18,145 bases of DNA, from assembly GCA_021808985.1 (NCBI GenBank), contig JAKBAQ010000028.1:1-18145 (forward strand). The letters run 5' to 3'. Below the pieces are notes generated by a model. That model was not told the DNA's origin and made no database searches. It saw nothing but the letters and a program-made list of their open reading frames with translations. The stretch is from Pseudomonadota bacterium. Lineage in GTDB: Bacteria; Pseudomonadota; Alphaproteobacteria; Acetobacterales; Acetobacteraceae. How positions within the stretch are numbered: position 1 is the first letter of the stretch; every line of letters starts with the position of its first letter. The position numbers and the translations under genes are program-made. Positions 4,865-13,287 of this stretch are shown here, in pieces.

Positions 4865-6256
4865 TCACAAATTCTCGGGCCCACGCAGCACCCATGCGCC
4901 GCGGCGGCGCAGCATCACCGCGTAATAGGCGATGGAGACGGCGCAGATGCCAAGTGTTGTGAACAGGCTGGGGCGGCCGATCACGGGGTCCAGCCAGTTG
5001 GCGTAGATGACATACAGCATCACCACCATGGCGATGATGGGCGCCAGGGGGAAAAGCGGCATGCGGTATTCTCCATGCGCGGTGCTGCCATTCAGGCGGC
5101 CCTTGATGACGGCGAGACAGAGTGCTCCGTAGATCAGGATCAGCCCGCTGCCCGTGATGACGAAGAGGACATTCTCGTTCACGAGGCAGGCCAGCGCCGC
5201 CAGCACGCCGCTGACCACCGTGGCCACCCAGGGGGAGTTGAATTTGCCGTGGGTTTGCATGAAGGCCTTGGAAACCGCCGCGGGCCAGATCATGTCGCGC
5301 CCGGTGCTGTAGACCATCCGCGCCGCCAGCAGCAGCATGGCGATGATAGAGTTGAAGATGGCAAGAGCAATGCCGAGGCTGAGCGCCGTGTTGACCGCGG
5401 AGCCTCCCAGCGCGCCGATGAAATCGCCCATCATGTTGGAGGAGACGAGAAACTTCTTGAGATCGGGCGCGCCGATGAGCAGGGCGGTGAGCGGGATCAG
5501 CTCCGCCGCGACGGTGATGACCAGCGCCCACAGAATGGCGCGCGCGATGTGGCGGTGCGCGTCATGCGTTTCCTCACCGAAATAAACCGCCGTGCCGTAG
5601 CCGTTATAGGCGAAGATGGCGACGGAGGTGGCCATGCCGATGGCGGCGATGGGCGCGTGGATGAGGCCGCCATTGCTGAGGATGACGGGGCTGGCGATGA
5701 GATTGCTGATTGGCCTGGCCGCGTGCGCGAAGCCGAGCCAGACCAGCACCACCAGCGCCAGAATCTCGATGACCAGGAAAATGCCGGTGAGAAGCGCGTT
5801 GGAGCGAATGTTTAAAATGCCGATGAGGGTGGTGAGCGCCACGGTGGCGATGGCCGTTGGGATGGTGGGCAGGTTGGGGAACAGCACGCCGAGATAGGTG
5901 GACATGCCAAGCGCCATGACGGCGGGGATGAGAATGAGGTTGACGAGATTGACGCCCATGACGATGAACCCCGCCAGCGGCCCCACCACGCGCCCGACAA
6001 TGGCATACTCGCCGCCGGTGAGCGGATAGGCGGAGGAAAGCTCCGCATAGACCAGGGCCATGCACACGCCGATGAAGGCCGCGATGACCATGCTGAGAAA
6101 CGCGCCCGTGCCGGCCGTGGCGATGATGCCGGGAATGATGATGAAGACCGAGGATGCCGGCGTGACGGCGGAAAGCGTGATGAGCAGCGTGCCGAGCATT
6201 TTCATGCTTTGCTGCAAATTCCCCGGCTTGTGCGCCAGGATGGTTGTGTCATGCAT
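4865..6256 (-). CDS. APC superfamily amino-acid permease
   Basis: A 463-residue inner-membrane transporter with about 12 hydrophobic segments. The first (residues ~20-45, MLGTLLITLSAVTPASSVFI) carries the Ser/Thr/Pro pattern of the substrate-binding TM1 of APC permeases. YAELSSAYPLTGGEYAIVGR (70-89) is the conserved TM2-TM3 segment of amino-acid permeases, and FAYNGYGTAVYFGEE (about 217-231) the conserved TM6 region. The start at 6256 has AAGGAG about seven bases upstream. It lies 65 bp after the S58 peptidase gene on the same strand, so the two probably form an operon in which the peptidase releases, or acts on, what the permease imports. The substrate class (amino acid or amine) is family knowledge; the exact substrate is unknown. 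Confidence 0.85.
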   Translation of the reverse strand: MHDTTILAHKPGNLQQSMKMLGTLLITLSAVTPASSVFIIIPGIIATAGTGAFLSMVIAAFIGVCMALVYAELSSAYPLTGGEYAIVGRVVGPLAGFIVMGVNLVNLILIPAVMALGMSTYLGVLFPNLPTIPTAIATVALTTLIGILNIRSNALLTGIFLVIEILALVVLVWLGFAHAARPISNLIASPVILSNGGLIHAPIAAIGMATSVAIFAYNGYGTAVYFGEETHDAHRHIARAILWALVITVAAELIPLTALLIGAPDLKKFLVSSNMMGDFIGALGGSAVNTALSLGIALAIFNSIIAMLLLAARMVYSTGRDMIWPAAVSKAFMQTHGKFNSPWVATVVSGVLAALACLVNENVLFVITGSGLILIYGALCLAVIKGRLNGSTAHGEYRMPLFPLAPIIAMVVMLYVIYANWLDPVIGRPSLFTTLGICAVSIAYYAVMLRRRGAWVLRGPENL

Positions 6257-6321
6257 TGACTGTCTCCTTGTTTGAGTAACCTCTCTAAAGCCGGGTTCTG
6301 GTGTTTGGGCGTTTGCCGCCC

Positions 6322-7401
6322 TTATGGATGATGTTTGAGAACCAGGGCGCGCAGGTGCTCGGGGTCGATGGCATGAACCTTGTGGCCGTGCTTGCCCGTG
6401 ATGGTTTCGGCGGCGAGCATGGCGTTCAGGATGGCTTCGTCCACCGCCTCGACCGTGGACATGAACACCGCATCCAGATCGTCATTGCTGAGAGCCTCGA
6501 AGCGCAGTGTTCGCGGCTCTGGAAAATGCCCCTGGTTGTTGGCGGTGGAGAAGGCGAGGTAGATATCACCTGAATTATTGCCAGATGGCGTGCCGCCGCG
6601 CCCCATGCCGATGGCGATGCGCTTTGCCACGCGGCGCAATTGCGTGGGCAGAAGCGGGGCATCGGTGGCGACGATGGCGATGATGGAGCCTCGTTCCTCC
6701 TGCCAGATGCGGTTTTGCGGCATCATCTCGCCCACGTTCACGCCGCAGATTTTCAGCCACGGGCGCAGCCCATGATTGGCCTGCACGATGGCGCCCAGCG
6801 TGTATTCACCCATGTGCGTTGTGAAGCGGCGCGAGGATGTGCCGGTGCCGCCCTTGAACTCATAGGTGATCATGCCGGTGCCGCCGCCGACATTGCCTTC
6901 AGCGACCGGGCCTGTGGCCGCGCTCTCAATGGCGGCGAGCACGTGAGCCTCGGTGACATGCAGCCCGGCAATGTCGTTCAGCCAGCCATCGAAGGTTTCG
7001 CCCACCACCGGCAGCGGCCAGAAGGTTTCGCCGACTTCTTCGGGAAATTGCCGCGCCAGCCAGCGTGTGATGCCGTGATGCGCCATGCCGAGCGAGCAGG
7101 TGTTGGTGATGGCGATGGGGCCGGTGAAGCAGCCGGCCTCGTCGATCCAATGGCAGCCGGTGAGCTCGCCATTGCCGTTCATGGAAAAAGTTCCAGCCCA
7201 GATGGGATTTAAAAGATGCGGCTTGGGCCTGGGAAGAATGGCGGTGACGCCGGTGCGGACGCACGCGCCGGCGGCGGTTTCCTCCATGATCGTGGTGAAG
7301 CCGACGGAAATGCCGGGTACGTCGGTGATGGCGTTCAATGGTCCTGGAGTGCCGGGCAGGGGCAACCCAAGCTCCCGGCCGCGGGGGCGTTTTTGATTCA
7401 T
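6322..7401 (-). CDS. P1 / S58 family aminopeptidase (DmpA/BapA type)
   Basis: A 359-residue Ntn-type hydrolase of MEROPS family S58, which includes D-aminopeptidase DmpA and the beta-peptidyl aminopeptidases. These remove N-terminal D- or beta-amino acids, or amides, and mature by self-cleavage just before a serine. The cleavage/nucleophile motif SGNNSGDIYLAFS is present at 273-285, making Ser277 the expected nucleophile. Also typical are ITDVPGISVGFTT (25-37), GEL-GCHWIDEAG (78-90), ITNTCSLG (98-105) and AEGNVGGGTGM (167-177). Length fits the family (DmpA about 375). No signal peptide is seen, so it is probably cytoplasmic. ATG 7399-7401 has GGAG upstream on the minus strand. It lies first in a two-gene unit with the APC permease and is divergent from the LuxR-type gene, its likely regulator. 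Confidence 0.88.
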   Translation of the reverse strand: MNQKRPRGRELGLPLPGTPGPLNAITDVPGISVGFTTIMEETAAGACVRTGVTAILPRPKPHLLNPIWAGTFSMNGNGELTGCHWIDEAGCFTGPIAITNTCSLGMAHHGITRWLARQFPEEVGETFWPLPVVGETFDGWLNDIAGLHVTEAHVLAAIESAATGPVAEGNVGGGTGMITYEFKGGTGTSSRRFTTHMGEYTLGAIVQANHGLRPWLKICGVNVGEMMPQNRIWQEERGSIIAIVATDAPLLPTQLRRVAKRIAIGMGRGGTPSGNNSGDIYLAFSTANNQGHFPEPRTLRFEALSNDDLDAVFMSTVEAVDEAILNAMLAAETITGKHGHKVHAIDPEHLRALVLKHHP

Positions 7402-7470
7402 TATGGTCTCCGCCGAGGAAAATGGCTTATTTACTTGACGGTGAATATGGCAGATATGTTGCGGGCTTTT

Positions 7471-7485
7471 CCATCCCACGGATGG
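7471..7485. promoter_or_regulatory. Short dyad in the peptidase/luxR intergenic region
   Basis: CCATCC (7471-7476) and GGATGG (7480-7485) form a 6-bp inverted repeat with a 3-base spacer. It lies 27 bp before the LuxR-type start in a 111-bp divergent promoter region. It is a possible operator for that regulator, but the arms are short and it does not look like a classical lux box. A TTGACG at 7435-7440 could be a -35 element; no good -10 was found at the right spacing. Confidence 0.25.
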
Positions 7486-7512
7486 GTTAAACACATACCG
7501 ATCGGAGGGTAG

Positions 7513-8280
7513 ATGGTTCCAGTCTCTGAATTGGCCTTCCACCAGCGCTTGGGCAGGGTAATGGAGCATGTGGGCGGCGAGGGGTTCTGGCCTGGCTTGG
7601 CATCGTTTCTGCGCCACGGCGTGGGGTTCGATTCCTGGGTGGCGATGGTCTTTCGCACGGCGCAATCTCCGCAGGTTTTATACGAGGGCGACAGCGACCA
7701 GGTGGAGGATGTGCTGTTCACTGAATATGTGCGCAGCTTTTATTCGCTCGATCCGTTCTATCTGTTTTCGCAAGGGGGCTTTGCGCCGGGGCTGTACCGG
7801 CTGGATGAGGTGGCGGCGGAGCATTTCCGCAAGACCGAATATTACCAGCGCTATTTTGCCCTGAATGTGTTCGAGGACGAAGTGCAGTTCATGCTGCCCA
7901 TGGCGCCGCATGGGGTGCTGACACTCTCGCTCGGCTCCAAGCAGCGTTTCACGGATGAGGAGATCGGGCTGCTGTGCCTTTATGCGCCGTGGCTGCTGCC
8001 GATGATGCGGGTGGCCGCGGAGCCGCAGATCTCATCGCTCGGGGTGGCGCCGAATCAGGGTGTTAGCCTGGAGGAGCAGCTGCGCCGCTGCGGCCCGCAG
8101 CTGACCGACCGCGAGGTGCAGACCGCGATGCTGCTGCTGGCGGGCCATTCCAGCAAGGCCATAGCGGCGCGGCTGGCTATTTCACCAGAGACGGTGAAGG
8201 TGCATCGGCGCAACCTCTATGCGAAGCTGCAGGTTTCCAGCCAAGGGGAAATATTCTCGCTGTTCATGCCGCGGGATTAG
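7513..8280 (+). CDS. LuxR-type HTH transcriptional regulator
   Basis: A 255-residue regulator. The C-terminus holds a clear LuxR/GerE helix-turn-helix at about 193-250: LTDREVQTAMLLLAGHSSK, then IAARLAISPETVKVHRRNLY and AKLQVSSQGEIF. The N-terminal ~180 residues are a putative sensor domain; SLDPFY (around 77-82) recalls the Asp-Pro of autoinducer domains, but the other acyl-homoserine-lactone residues are not evident, so quorum sensing is not claimed. GGAGG lies five bases before the ATG. Divergent from the peptidase/permease pair, which it may control in response to a substrate. No luxI-type synthase is in the window. Confidence 0.85.
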   Translation: MVPVSELAFHQRLGRVMEHVGGEGFWPGLASFLRHGVGFDSWVAMVFRTAQSPQVLYEGDSDQVEDVLFTEYVRSFYSLDPFYLFSQGGFAPGLYRLDEVAAEHFRKTEYYQRYFALNVFEDEVQFMLPMAPHGVLTLSLGSKQRFTDEEIGLLCLYAPWLLPMMRVAAEPQISSLGVAPNQGVSLEEQLRRCGPQLTDREVQTAMLLLAGHSSKAIAARLAISPETVKVHRRNLYAKLQVSSQGEIFSLFMPRD

Positions 8281-8298
8281 CAGGCCGCCGGGGTGAAA

Positions 8299-8327
8299 CC
8301 TGCCCCGCTGAGCGCGGGCGGGGCAGG
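8299..8327. terminator. GC-rich hairpin between convergent genes
   Basis: CCTGCCCCGC (8299-8308) pairs with GCGGGGCAGG (8318-8327) over 10 bp with a 9-nt loop. It lies in the 58-bp gap between the end of the LuxR-type gene (plus) and the end of the NCS1 permease gene (minus), the right place for a bidirectional terminator. There is no T-run. Confidence 0.55.
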
Positions 8328-8338
8328 GGAGCGCAAAA

Positions 8339-9760
8339 TTATTTGCTGGATAATGTCTCGCTCAGCGCGGCAGGCACATGGTCCGCCCTGCGCATCAGCG
8401 CATAATAGACGACGGAGCCGACCAGCAGGCCGACGATCCAGGTTAAATCAGCGCCGCCGAGATAATTGGCGATGGGGCCGGTGAAGAACGGCATGCTCAT
8501 GAACGGAACCTCCAGCACGACGGCGAGCACGAAGGCGGTTAGGGCGGGCACGCCCCAGGCGCCGTATTTGCCGTGCTTGTTGTAGATGTCAGCCACTGAG
8601 TACTCGCCGTGGCGAAGGAGAAAGAAATCGGTCAGATTGATCGCCGACCAGGGGATGAAGACATATACCAGGATCAGCATCAGATTGTTCAGATACGCCA
8701 TCACGCTGTTCGCGCCCAGGATGGCGATCAGGCTGCCGATGGTCATCCCGACCGCGCCAAGACCGACCCGGTACCATTTGCCATGGCGCAGCGCCGATTG
8801 CCGCAATGATGCGCTCGAACTCAGGATCGTCAGCGATGAGAGGCAGCCGCCATAGAGATTGAGGGCGTTGATCACCACCACCCCGGCGAGGATCACGAGC
8901 AACGCGATGATGCGCAATTCCGCCCACGGGCCGCTGAAGAGGCTGGCAAACGCGGAGGTGGGGTTTGAGGAAGCGAGATTTTGATCAATGGTCGCCAATA
9001 AAACGCCGACCAGCATGGCCCAGATGGAGCCGATTACCGAGCCGAAATAGGTGGTCCAGAAAATCGAGCTGGAGGACGTGTCGCGCGGCATGTAGCGGGA
9101 ATAATCGGCGACATAGGGGCCATAGGTGATCTGCCATGCCACGAAGATCGCAATCGCGACGAGGAGCATGGGCAATGAGAAGGCCGCCGCGTGCGGCGGG
9201 GCGGGAAGAGCGGCCAGCTTGCTGAACGCCAGCACCGTTCCCAGAATGAAAATGCCGGCGAAAACATAGGCCGCCCATTTCGCGCAGCGGTGGATCGTGT
9301 CATAGCCGAACGCGAACAGCAGATAGGTCAGCAGGTTGGCGATGATGATTCCAACGCCGCTGGAAACGCCAAGGATGCTGGCCAGCGCTTCACCGCCGAG
9401 GATCGCGCTGCCGGCGAAAAATCCCAGATACATCAGCACCACGAGCGCGAGCGGCAGATTGGCGCCGAGCACGCCGAACTGCGCCCGGCTCTGGATCATC
9501 TGCGGAATGCCGATGCGCGGCCCCTGCACGGCATGCGCGGCCATGACGCCGCCGCCCAGCAGATTGCCCAGCACCAGAGCAAAAATGCTCCAGCCGGGGC
9601 TGAGGCCGAGTTCAATGGGAATGATGCCCAGAGCGACCGCGGTGATTTGCATGTTGCCGGAGAAAAACAGCGTGAACATGGAAAAAACCTTGCCGTGCCG
9701 CTCGTTTTCGGGAATGAAATCAATGGCTCTGCGCTCAATGACCGTTTTTTCTGGACTCAT
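8339..9760 (-). CDS. NCS1 family permease (purine-cytosine permease-like)
   Basis: A 473-residue inner-membrane protein with about 12 hydrophobic segments. The N-terminus (PENERHGKVFSMFTLFFSGNM, near 17-37) and the TM1 motif of small and polar residues fit the nucleobase:cation symporter-1 family. VQGPRIGIPQMIQSRAQFG (78-96) and ITYGPYVADYSRYMPRD (about 211-227) are the classic NCS1 signatures. Members import nucleobases, hydantoins, allantoin or vitamins with H+ or Na+. ATG 9758-9760 has AGGGAG upstream. It is the last gene of a unit with the acyl-CoA dehydrogenase (72-bp gap) and CoA-transferase, so its substrate is probably what those enzymes break down, perhaps a nitrogen-heterocyclic or amide compound; that is inference. 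Confidence 0.85.
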   Translation of the reverse strand: MSPEKTVIERRAIDFIPENERHGKVFSMFTLFFSGNMQITAVALGIIPIELGLSPGWSIFALVLGNLLGGGVMAAHAVQGPRIGIPQMIQSRAQFGVLGANLPLALVVLMYLGFFAGSAILGGEALASILGVSSGVGIIIANLLTYLLFAFGYDTIHRCAKWAAYVFAGIFILGTVLAFSKLAALPAPPHAAAFSLPMLLVAIAIFVAWQITYGPYVADYSRYMPRDTSSSSIFWTTYFGSVIGSIWAMLVGVLLATIDQNLASSNPTSAFASLFSGPWAELRIIALLVILAGVVVINALNLYGGCLSSLTILSSSASLRQSALRHGKWYRVGLGAVGMTIGSLIAILGANSVMAYLNNLMLILVYVFIPWSAINLTDFFLLRHGEYSVADIYNKHGKYGAWGVPALTAFVLAVVLEVPFMSMPFFTGPIANYLGGADLTWIVGLLVGSVVYYALMRRADHVPAALSETLSSK

Positions 9761-9832
9761 GAAGACGTGCTCCCTTTTTGATTGGACGTGATTTGCGGGT
9801 GTTTCGATAGCCGTGGCCGCTCCTGGGGATGA

Positions 9833-10969
9833 TCAGCCCAATACGGCGCGGGCGATGATGTTGCGCTGAATTTCGGATGAACCCTCGTAGATGCGCATGA
9901 TTCTGACATCACGGACGTAGCGTTCGAGCGGCATGTCACGGGTGAAGCCGTAACCACCATGAATCTGCAGGGCCTTGTCGGTGACGCGGCCGGCCATTTC
10001 GGCGGCGAACAGTTTGGCCATTGAGGCTTCGGTGCTGAAACGCTCGCCGGCCGCGCGCTTCAGGGTTGCGGCGCGGGCCAGGCCGCGCGCCGCGGCGATA
10101 TCGGTCGCCATGTCGGCGAGCATCCATTGCAGGCCCTGGAAGGTGGCGATGGGCTCACCGCCGACCCGCCGGGTTTTGGCCCAGTCTGTCGCCGCGTGGA
10201 AGGCGGATTCCGCGATGCCGACACAGGATGCCGCGATGTCGAGGCGCCCGGCATCGAGCACGCGGAGCGCGGTGCGAAAGCCGCTGCCCTCGGGGCCGAG
10301 GCGGTTTTCAGCGGGCACCACGCAGTCTATCGCCACTTCGAAAACATGGCCGCCCCTGAGGCCCATCGTGCGCTCCGCCGGGCCGATTTGCAGACCGCCC
10401 CGCGCGGGTTCGACAACGAACGCGCCAATGCCCCGCGCGCCGGCGGCCATGTCGGTCTTGGCATAGACGATGATGAAATCCGCCTGGCCGGCGTTGGAAA
10501 TGAAGTGCTTGGTTCCCTTGAGCCGATAGCCGCCATCGATGCGGGTCGCCGTTGTTGTCATGTCGGCGGGGTTTGAGCCGGCGCCCGGTTCAGTGAGGGC
10601 GAAGGCGCCGAGGCTGGTGCCATTGGCCGCGGCGGCCAGCCAGCGGGCCTTCTGGCTGTCGTCGCCGCCATATTTGATCGAATCGGTCGCAAGGTAATGC
10701 GCGGTGAGCATTGAGCCGGTTGAGGCGCAGGCGCCGGAAATAAGGGCCACGGCCTCGAACAGCGTATGCGGATCAACGCCCGCGCCGCCATAATTCCCCG
10801 GCAGGTTCAACCCCATGACGCCAAGCTCGGACAGGGCCGGCAGGTGGCAGGTGGCGAAGATTGATTGGGCGTCGATTTCAGCGGCGCGCGGGGCGAGCGC
10901 CTTGCGGCAGAACGTTTCGATTGCGTCGAGAATGCCAGGATCGGCGCTGGGGTCGGTGAATTTGATCAT
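9833..10969 (-). CDS. Acyl-CoA dehydrogenase
   Basis: A 378-residue FAD enzyme that introduces an alpha,beta double bond into an acyl-CoA and passes electrons to ETF. N-terminal helical domain about 1-118; middle domain with ALTEPGAGSNPADMTTTA (about 123-140) and KGTKHFISNAGQADF (155-169) for FAD and substrate; C-terminal helices with FQGLQWMLADMATDIAAARG. The catalytic base is Glu362 in RIYEGSSEIQ, the position of short/medium-chain enzymes, and HGGYGFTRDMPLERYVRD precedes it. AAGGAG is seven bases before the ATG and overlaps the end of the CoA-transferase gene's spacer; the two genes are only 12 bp apart, so translation is likely coordinated. The chain substrate cannot be told. Confidence 0.92.
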   Translation of the reverse strand: MIKFTDPSADPGILDAIETFCRKALAPRAAEIDAQSIFATCHLPALSELGVMGLNLPGNYGGAGVDPHTLFEAVALISGACASTGSMLTAHYLATDSIKYGGDDSQKARWLAAAANGTSLGAFALTEPGAGSNPADMTTTATRIDGGYRLKGTKHFISNAGQADFIIVYAKTDMAAGARGIGAFVVEPARGGLQIGPAERTMGLRGGHVFEVAIDCVVPAENRLGPEGSGFRTALRVLDAGRLDIAASCVGIAESAFHAATDWAKTRRVGGEPIATFQGLQWMLADMATDIAAARGLARAATLKRAAGERFSTEASMAKLFAAEMAGRVTDKALQIHGGYGFTRDMPLERYVRDVRIMRIYEGSSEIQRNIIARAVLG

Positions 10970-10981
10970 GGGTGGACTCCT

Positions 10982-12151
10982 TCAATCCCACGCGCGCGCC
11001 GGATCGCTCAGCGCCGCCTGTGTGTGTTCGCCAAGGCGCGGGGCCGTCTTCAGGCCGCCGCGTGATGCACCCTGAAAGCGAACGGGTTGCTCGGGAACCG
11101 AGATCTGGCCGAGGGCAGGATGGGCCAGCTCCTGCAGCAAGGGGCGGGCGGTTGCCTGCGGCGAGGCCAGGGCTTGCGCCGTGTCCATCACCTCCGCCGC
11201 GGGAACGCCCGCCGCGATGAGGGCTGAAACCGCCTCGCTGGCGGTGAGGGAGCGGGACCAGATCTCGATCTCGGCACGCAAGGCGGCCTCGTTGAGGGCA
11301 CGCTGGGAATCAGAGGCGAAGCGGGGATTTTCCGCCAGCTCCGGCTTGCCGATAATGTGCGTCAGCGCGGTGAAGAGCTTGTCGTTGAGGACAGCGAGGA
11401 CGAATGTGCCATCACGCGCGGCGAAGGCGCCGAATGGCGCGGAGAGGGCGTGGCGGTTGCCCATTCTTTGCGGCGCCACGCCGGTTGCGAGATAACGGGT
11501 CAAGACAAGGGGTTGCAGGGCCATCATGGCGTCGAACATCGCGATGTCGATGTAGCGCCCGGCGCCGGTGCGGCCACGCTCAACCAAGGCGGCGAGAATT
11601 GCCCAGGAGCCGAACAGGCCGGACACCACATCGGCGATTGATTCGCCGATTAGCGTGGGAGGGTTGCCCGGCTCGCCGGTGACGGCCATGATCCCGCTCA
11701 TCGCCTGGATGATGATGTCATAGGCTGGCCGCAAGGCGTTGGGCCCGTTCTGCCCGAAGCCGGAAATGCTTGCGTAGATCAGCCGGTTGTTGGACTGCGA
11801 AAGCGTGTTCCAGCCGATGCCGAGCTTGTCGGCGACGCCAGGACGGAAATTCTCGACGACGACGTCGGCGTCACGGGCCAGTTCCAGCGCGATCGCGCGA
11901 TGATCGGCGGTTGCGAGGTCGAGGACGATGCTGCGCTTGCCGCGATTGACCGCCTCGAACACGGCGCTCGATCCGTCCGCATAAAAAGGGCCGATATGCC
12001 GGTAATCGTCACCGCTGGGCGGCTCGATTTTCAATATATCGGCGCCGAGGTCGGCCAACAGCGCCGTGCAATAGGGGCCCGCGAGCACGCGGGTGAAGTC
12101 TAGCACGCGAAGGCCCTGCAGCGGCCGCGCCCCGTCGGCGGCGGGTATCAC
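10982..12151 (-). CDS. CaiB/BaiF (class III) CoA-transferase
   Basis: A 389-residue enzyme that moves CoA between a donor thioester and a carboxylic acid, forming a mixed anhydride on an active-site aspartate. RVLDFTRVLAGPYCTALLAD (15-34), GADILKIEPPSGDD (36-49), NRGKRSIVLDLA (69-80) and VVENFRPGVADKLGIG (98-113) are the family signatures; the catalytic Asp is Asp145 in RPAYDIIIQAMSG. A GTG start (12149-12151) is used, with AGGA upstream. First gene of the unit CoA-transferase - acyl-CoA dehydrogenase - NCS1 permease, divergent from the HutC-type regulator. It would activate the imported acid so that the dehydrogenase can act. The specific acid is unknown. Confidence 0.9.
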   Translation of the reverse strand: MIPAADGARPLQGLRVLDFTRVLAGPYCTALLADLGADILKIEPPSGDDYRHIGPFYADGSSAVFEAVNRGKRSIVLDLATADHRAIALELARDADVVVENFRPGVADKLGIGWNTLSQSNNRLIYASISGFGQNGPNALRPAYDIIIQAMSGIMAVTGEPGNPPTLIGESIADVVSGLFGSWAILAALVERGRTGAGRYIDIAMFDAMMALQPLVLTRYLATGVAPQRMGNRHALSAPFGAFAARDGTFVLAVLNDKLFTALTHIIGKPELAENPRFASDSQRALNEAALRAEIEIWSRSLTASEAVSALIAAGVPAAEVMDTAQALASPQATARPLLQELAHPALGQISVPEQPVRFQGASRGGLKTAPRLGEHTQAALSDPARAWD

Positions 12152-12273
12152 CGGAAGCGTCCTGGCGGGTTCAAGCCGTGCGCGCGTGCTGGCTGCGCCG
12201 GGCGGATATTTTGCCAGATAAGGTCACTACGCATGGTCCCTCCGTGGGGTGAGCGGTGGCTTTAGAGATTATT

Positions 12274-12285
12274 ATGTCTATACAT
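12274..12285. promoter_or_regulatory. Operator matching the HutC-family consensus
   Basis: ATGTCTATACAT fits the published HutC-subfamily operator form NyGTMTAKACNy at every position (core GTCTATAC at 12276-12283). It lies in the 257-bp divergent region between the CoA-transferase start (12151) and the GntR/HutC gene (12409). On the minus strand it is immediately followed in an A+T-rich patch; TTGATA (12291-12286) next to it could be the -35 of the catabolic operon, so a bound repressor would block RNA polymerase. No other obvious element was seen in this spacer. Confidence 0.55.
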
Positions 12286-12408
12286 ATCAAGCGCGGCTCA
12301 TTATGTCCAGTGCCGTTGCCTGGATTTCCGCGCGCTGAAACGATACAAGCGGCTTGGTATGGCTGCCATTCAACGCTGGGTCGCGGACGTGATGAAGAGA
12401 GTGCTGGC

Positions 12409-13125
12409 ATGAGCGTCGCCGATCCGGTTGTTCCGCTGCATCAGCGTATTATCGCCGATCTTGAGGGAAAGATCCTGTCAGGCGAGTGGCCGCCCGGCTA
12501 TCGCATTCCATTCGAGCATCAGCTGGTGGCGCAGTATGGATGCGCGCGAATGACCGTGAACAAGGCGATTTCCACCTTGGTGGCCGCCGGACTGATCGCC
12601 CGCCGGCGCCGCGCTGGCTCCTTTGTCGCGCATCCGCTCGTTCAATCAGCCGTGCTGGAAATTCCCGATATGCGATCGGAAATCACCAGCCGGGGCGAGG
12701 TCTATGGCTATGAGCTGATCTCGCGCCGCTTTCAGAACGGGCTGGGCAAGATGAGCAATGAACGGAATTTTTTTCAAGGCACGGCGTTGCTTGTGTTGCG
12801 CTGCCGGCATCTGGCGAATGCAGAACCCTTTGCGCTGGAGGAACGCTTTATCAACCTGGAGGTTGTGCCGGAAGCCGCCGATGCCGATTTCGGCGTAACA
12901 CCCCCCAGCACCTGGCTGGTGGCTCAGGTTCCATGGACCAGGGCGGAGCATAGTATCAGCGCTGTCAACGCCATGGCGGCCGTTGCCAATGCTCTTGCCA
13001 TTCCCAAGGGGGCTGCGTGCCTTGTCGTGGAACGCCGGACCTGGCGGGTGGCCGATGAAATTACCTATGTCCGGCAAACCTTCCCCGGCAAGGCGTATCG
13101 GCTGGTCGCTCATTTCTCACCATGA
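12409..13125 (+). CDS. GntR family regulator, HutC subfamily
   Basis: A 238-residue repressor. Winged helix-turn-helix at about 8-75 (PLHQRIIADLEGKILSGEWP, then RIPFEHQLVAQYGCARMTVN and KAISTLVAAGLIARRRRAG), followed by a UTRA-type ligand domain to the C-terminus. RCRHLANAEPFALEERFINL (about 134-153) and the closing YVRQTFPGKAYRLVAHF are typical of HutC-like proteins, which bind small carboxylates or imidazole compounds. ATG at 12409 gives the normal length for the family; the frame stays open upstream to 12256 but that would cover the operator. GAAGAGAG precedes the start. Divergent from the CoA-transferase operon, which it most likely represses, along with itself. Confidence 0.88.
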   Translation: MSVADPVVPLHQRIIADLEGKILSGEWPPGYRIPFEHQLVAQYGCARMTVNKAISTLVAAGLIARRRRAGSFVAHPLVQSAVLEIPDMRSEITSRGEVYGYELISRRFQNGLGKMSNERNFFQGTALLVLRCRHLANAEPFALEERFINLEVVPEAADADFGVTPPSTWLVAQVPWTRAEHSISAVNAMAAVANALAIPKGAACLVVERRTWRVADEITYVRQTFPGKAYRLVAHFSP

Positions 13126-13287
13126 GGGCTTGCGGCATGGGGCGATTGCCCAGCTATCTGTTTCGTTCAGGCTCCAGGTATTTTGGCGCTTATGACCGCA
13201 GGGGGTTTTCGGGCGGTTTCACATCTGAAAGCCGAATACTATAGCCGTGCGGGGGCAAATCGCCTATAGCTCGCTAGGTTGACAGCC

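Noticed and set aside
7471..7485. Dyad before the LuxR-type gene as a classical lux box
   Set aside because: It is 15 bp with 6-bp arms and lacks the usual ~20-bp CTG/CAG-ended form; kept only as a low-confidence site.
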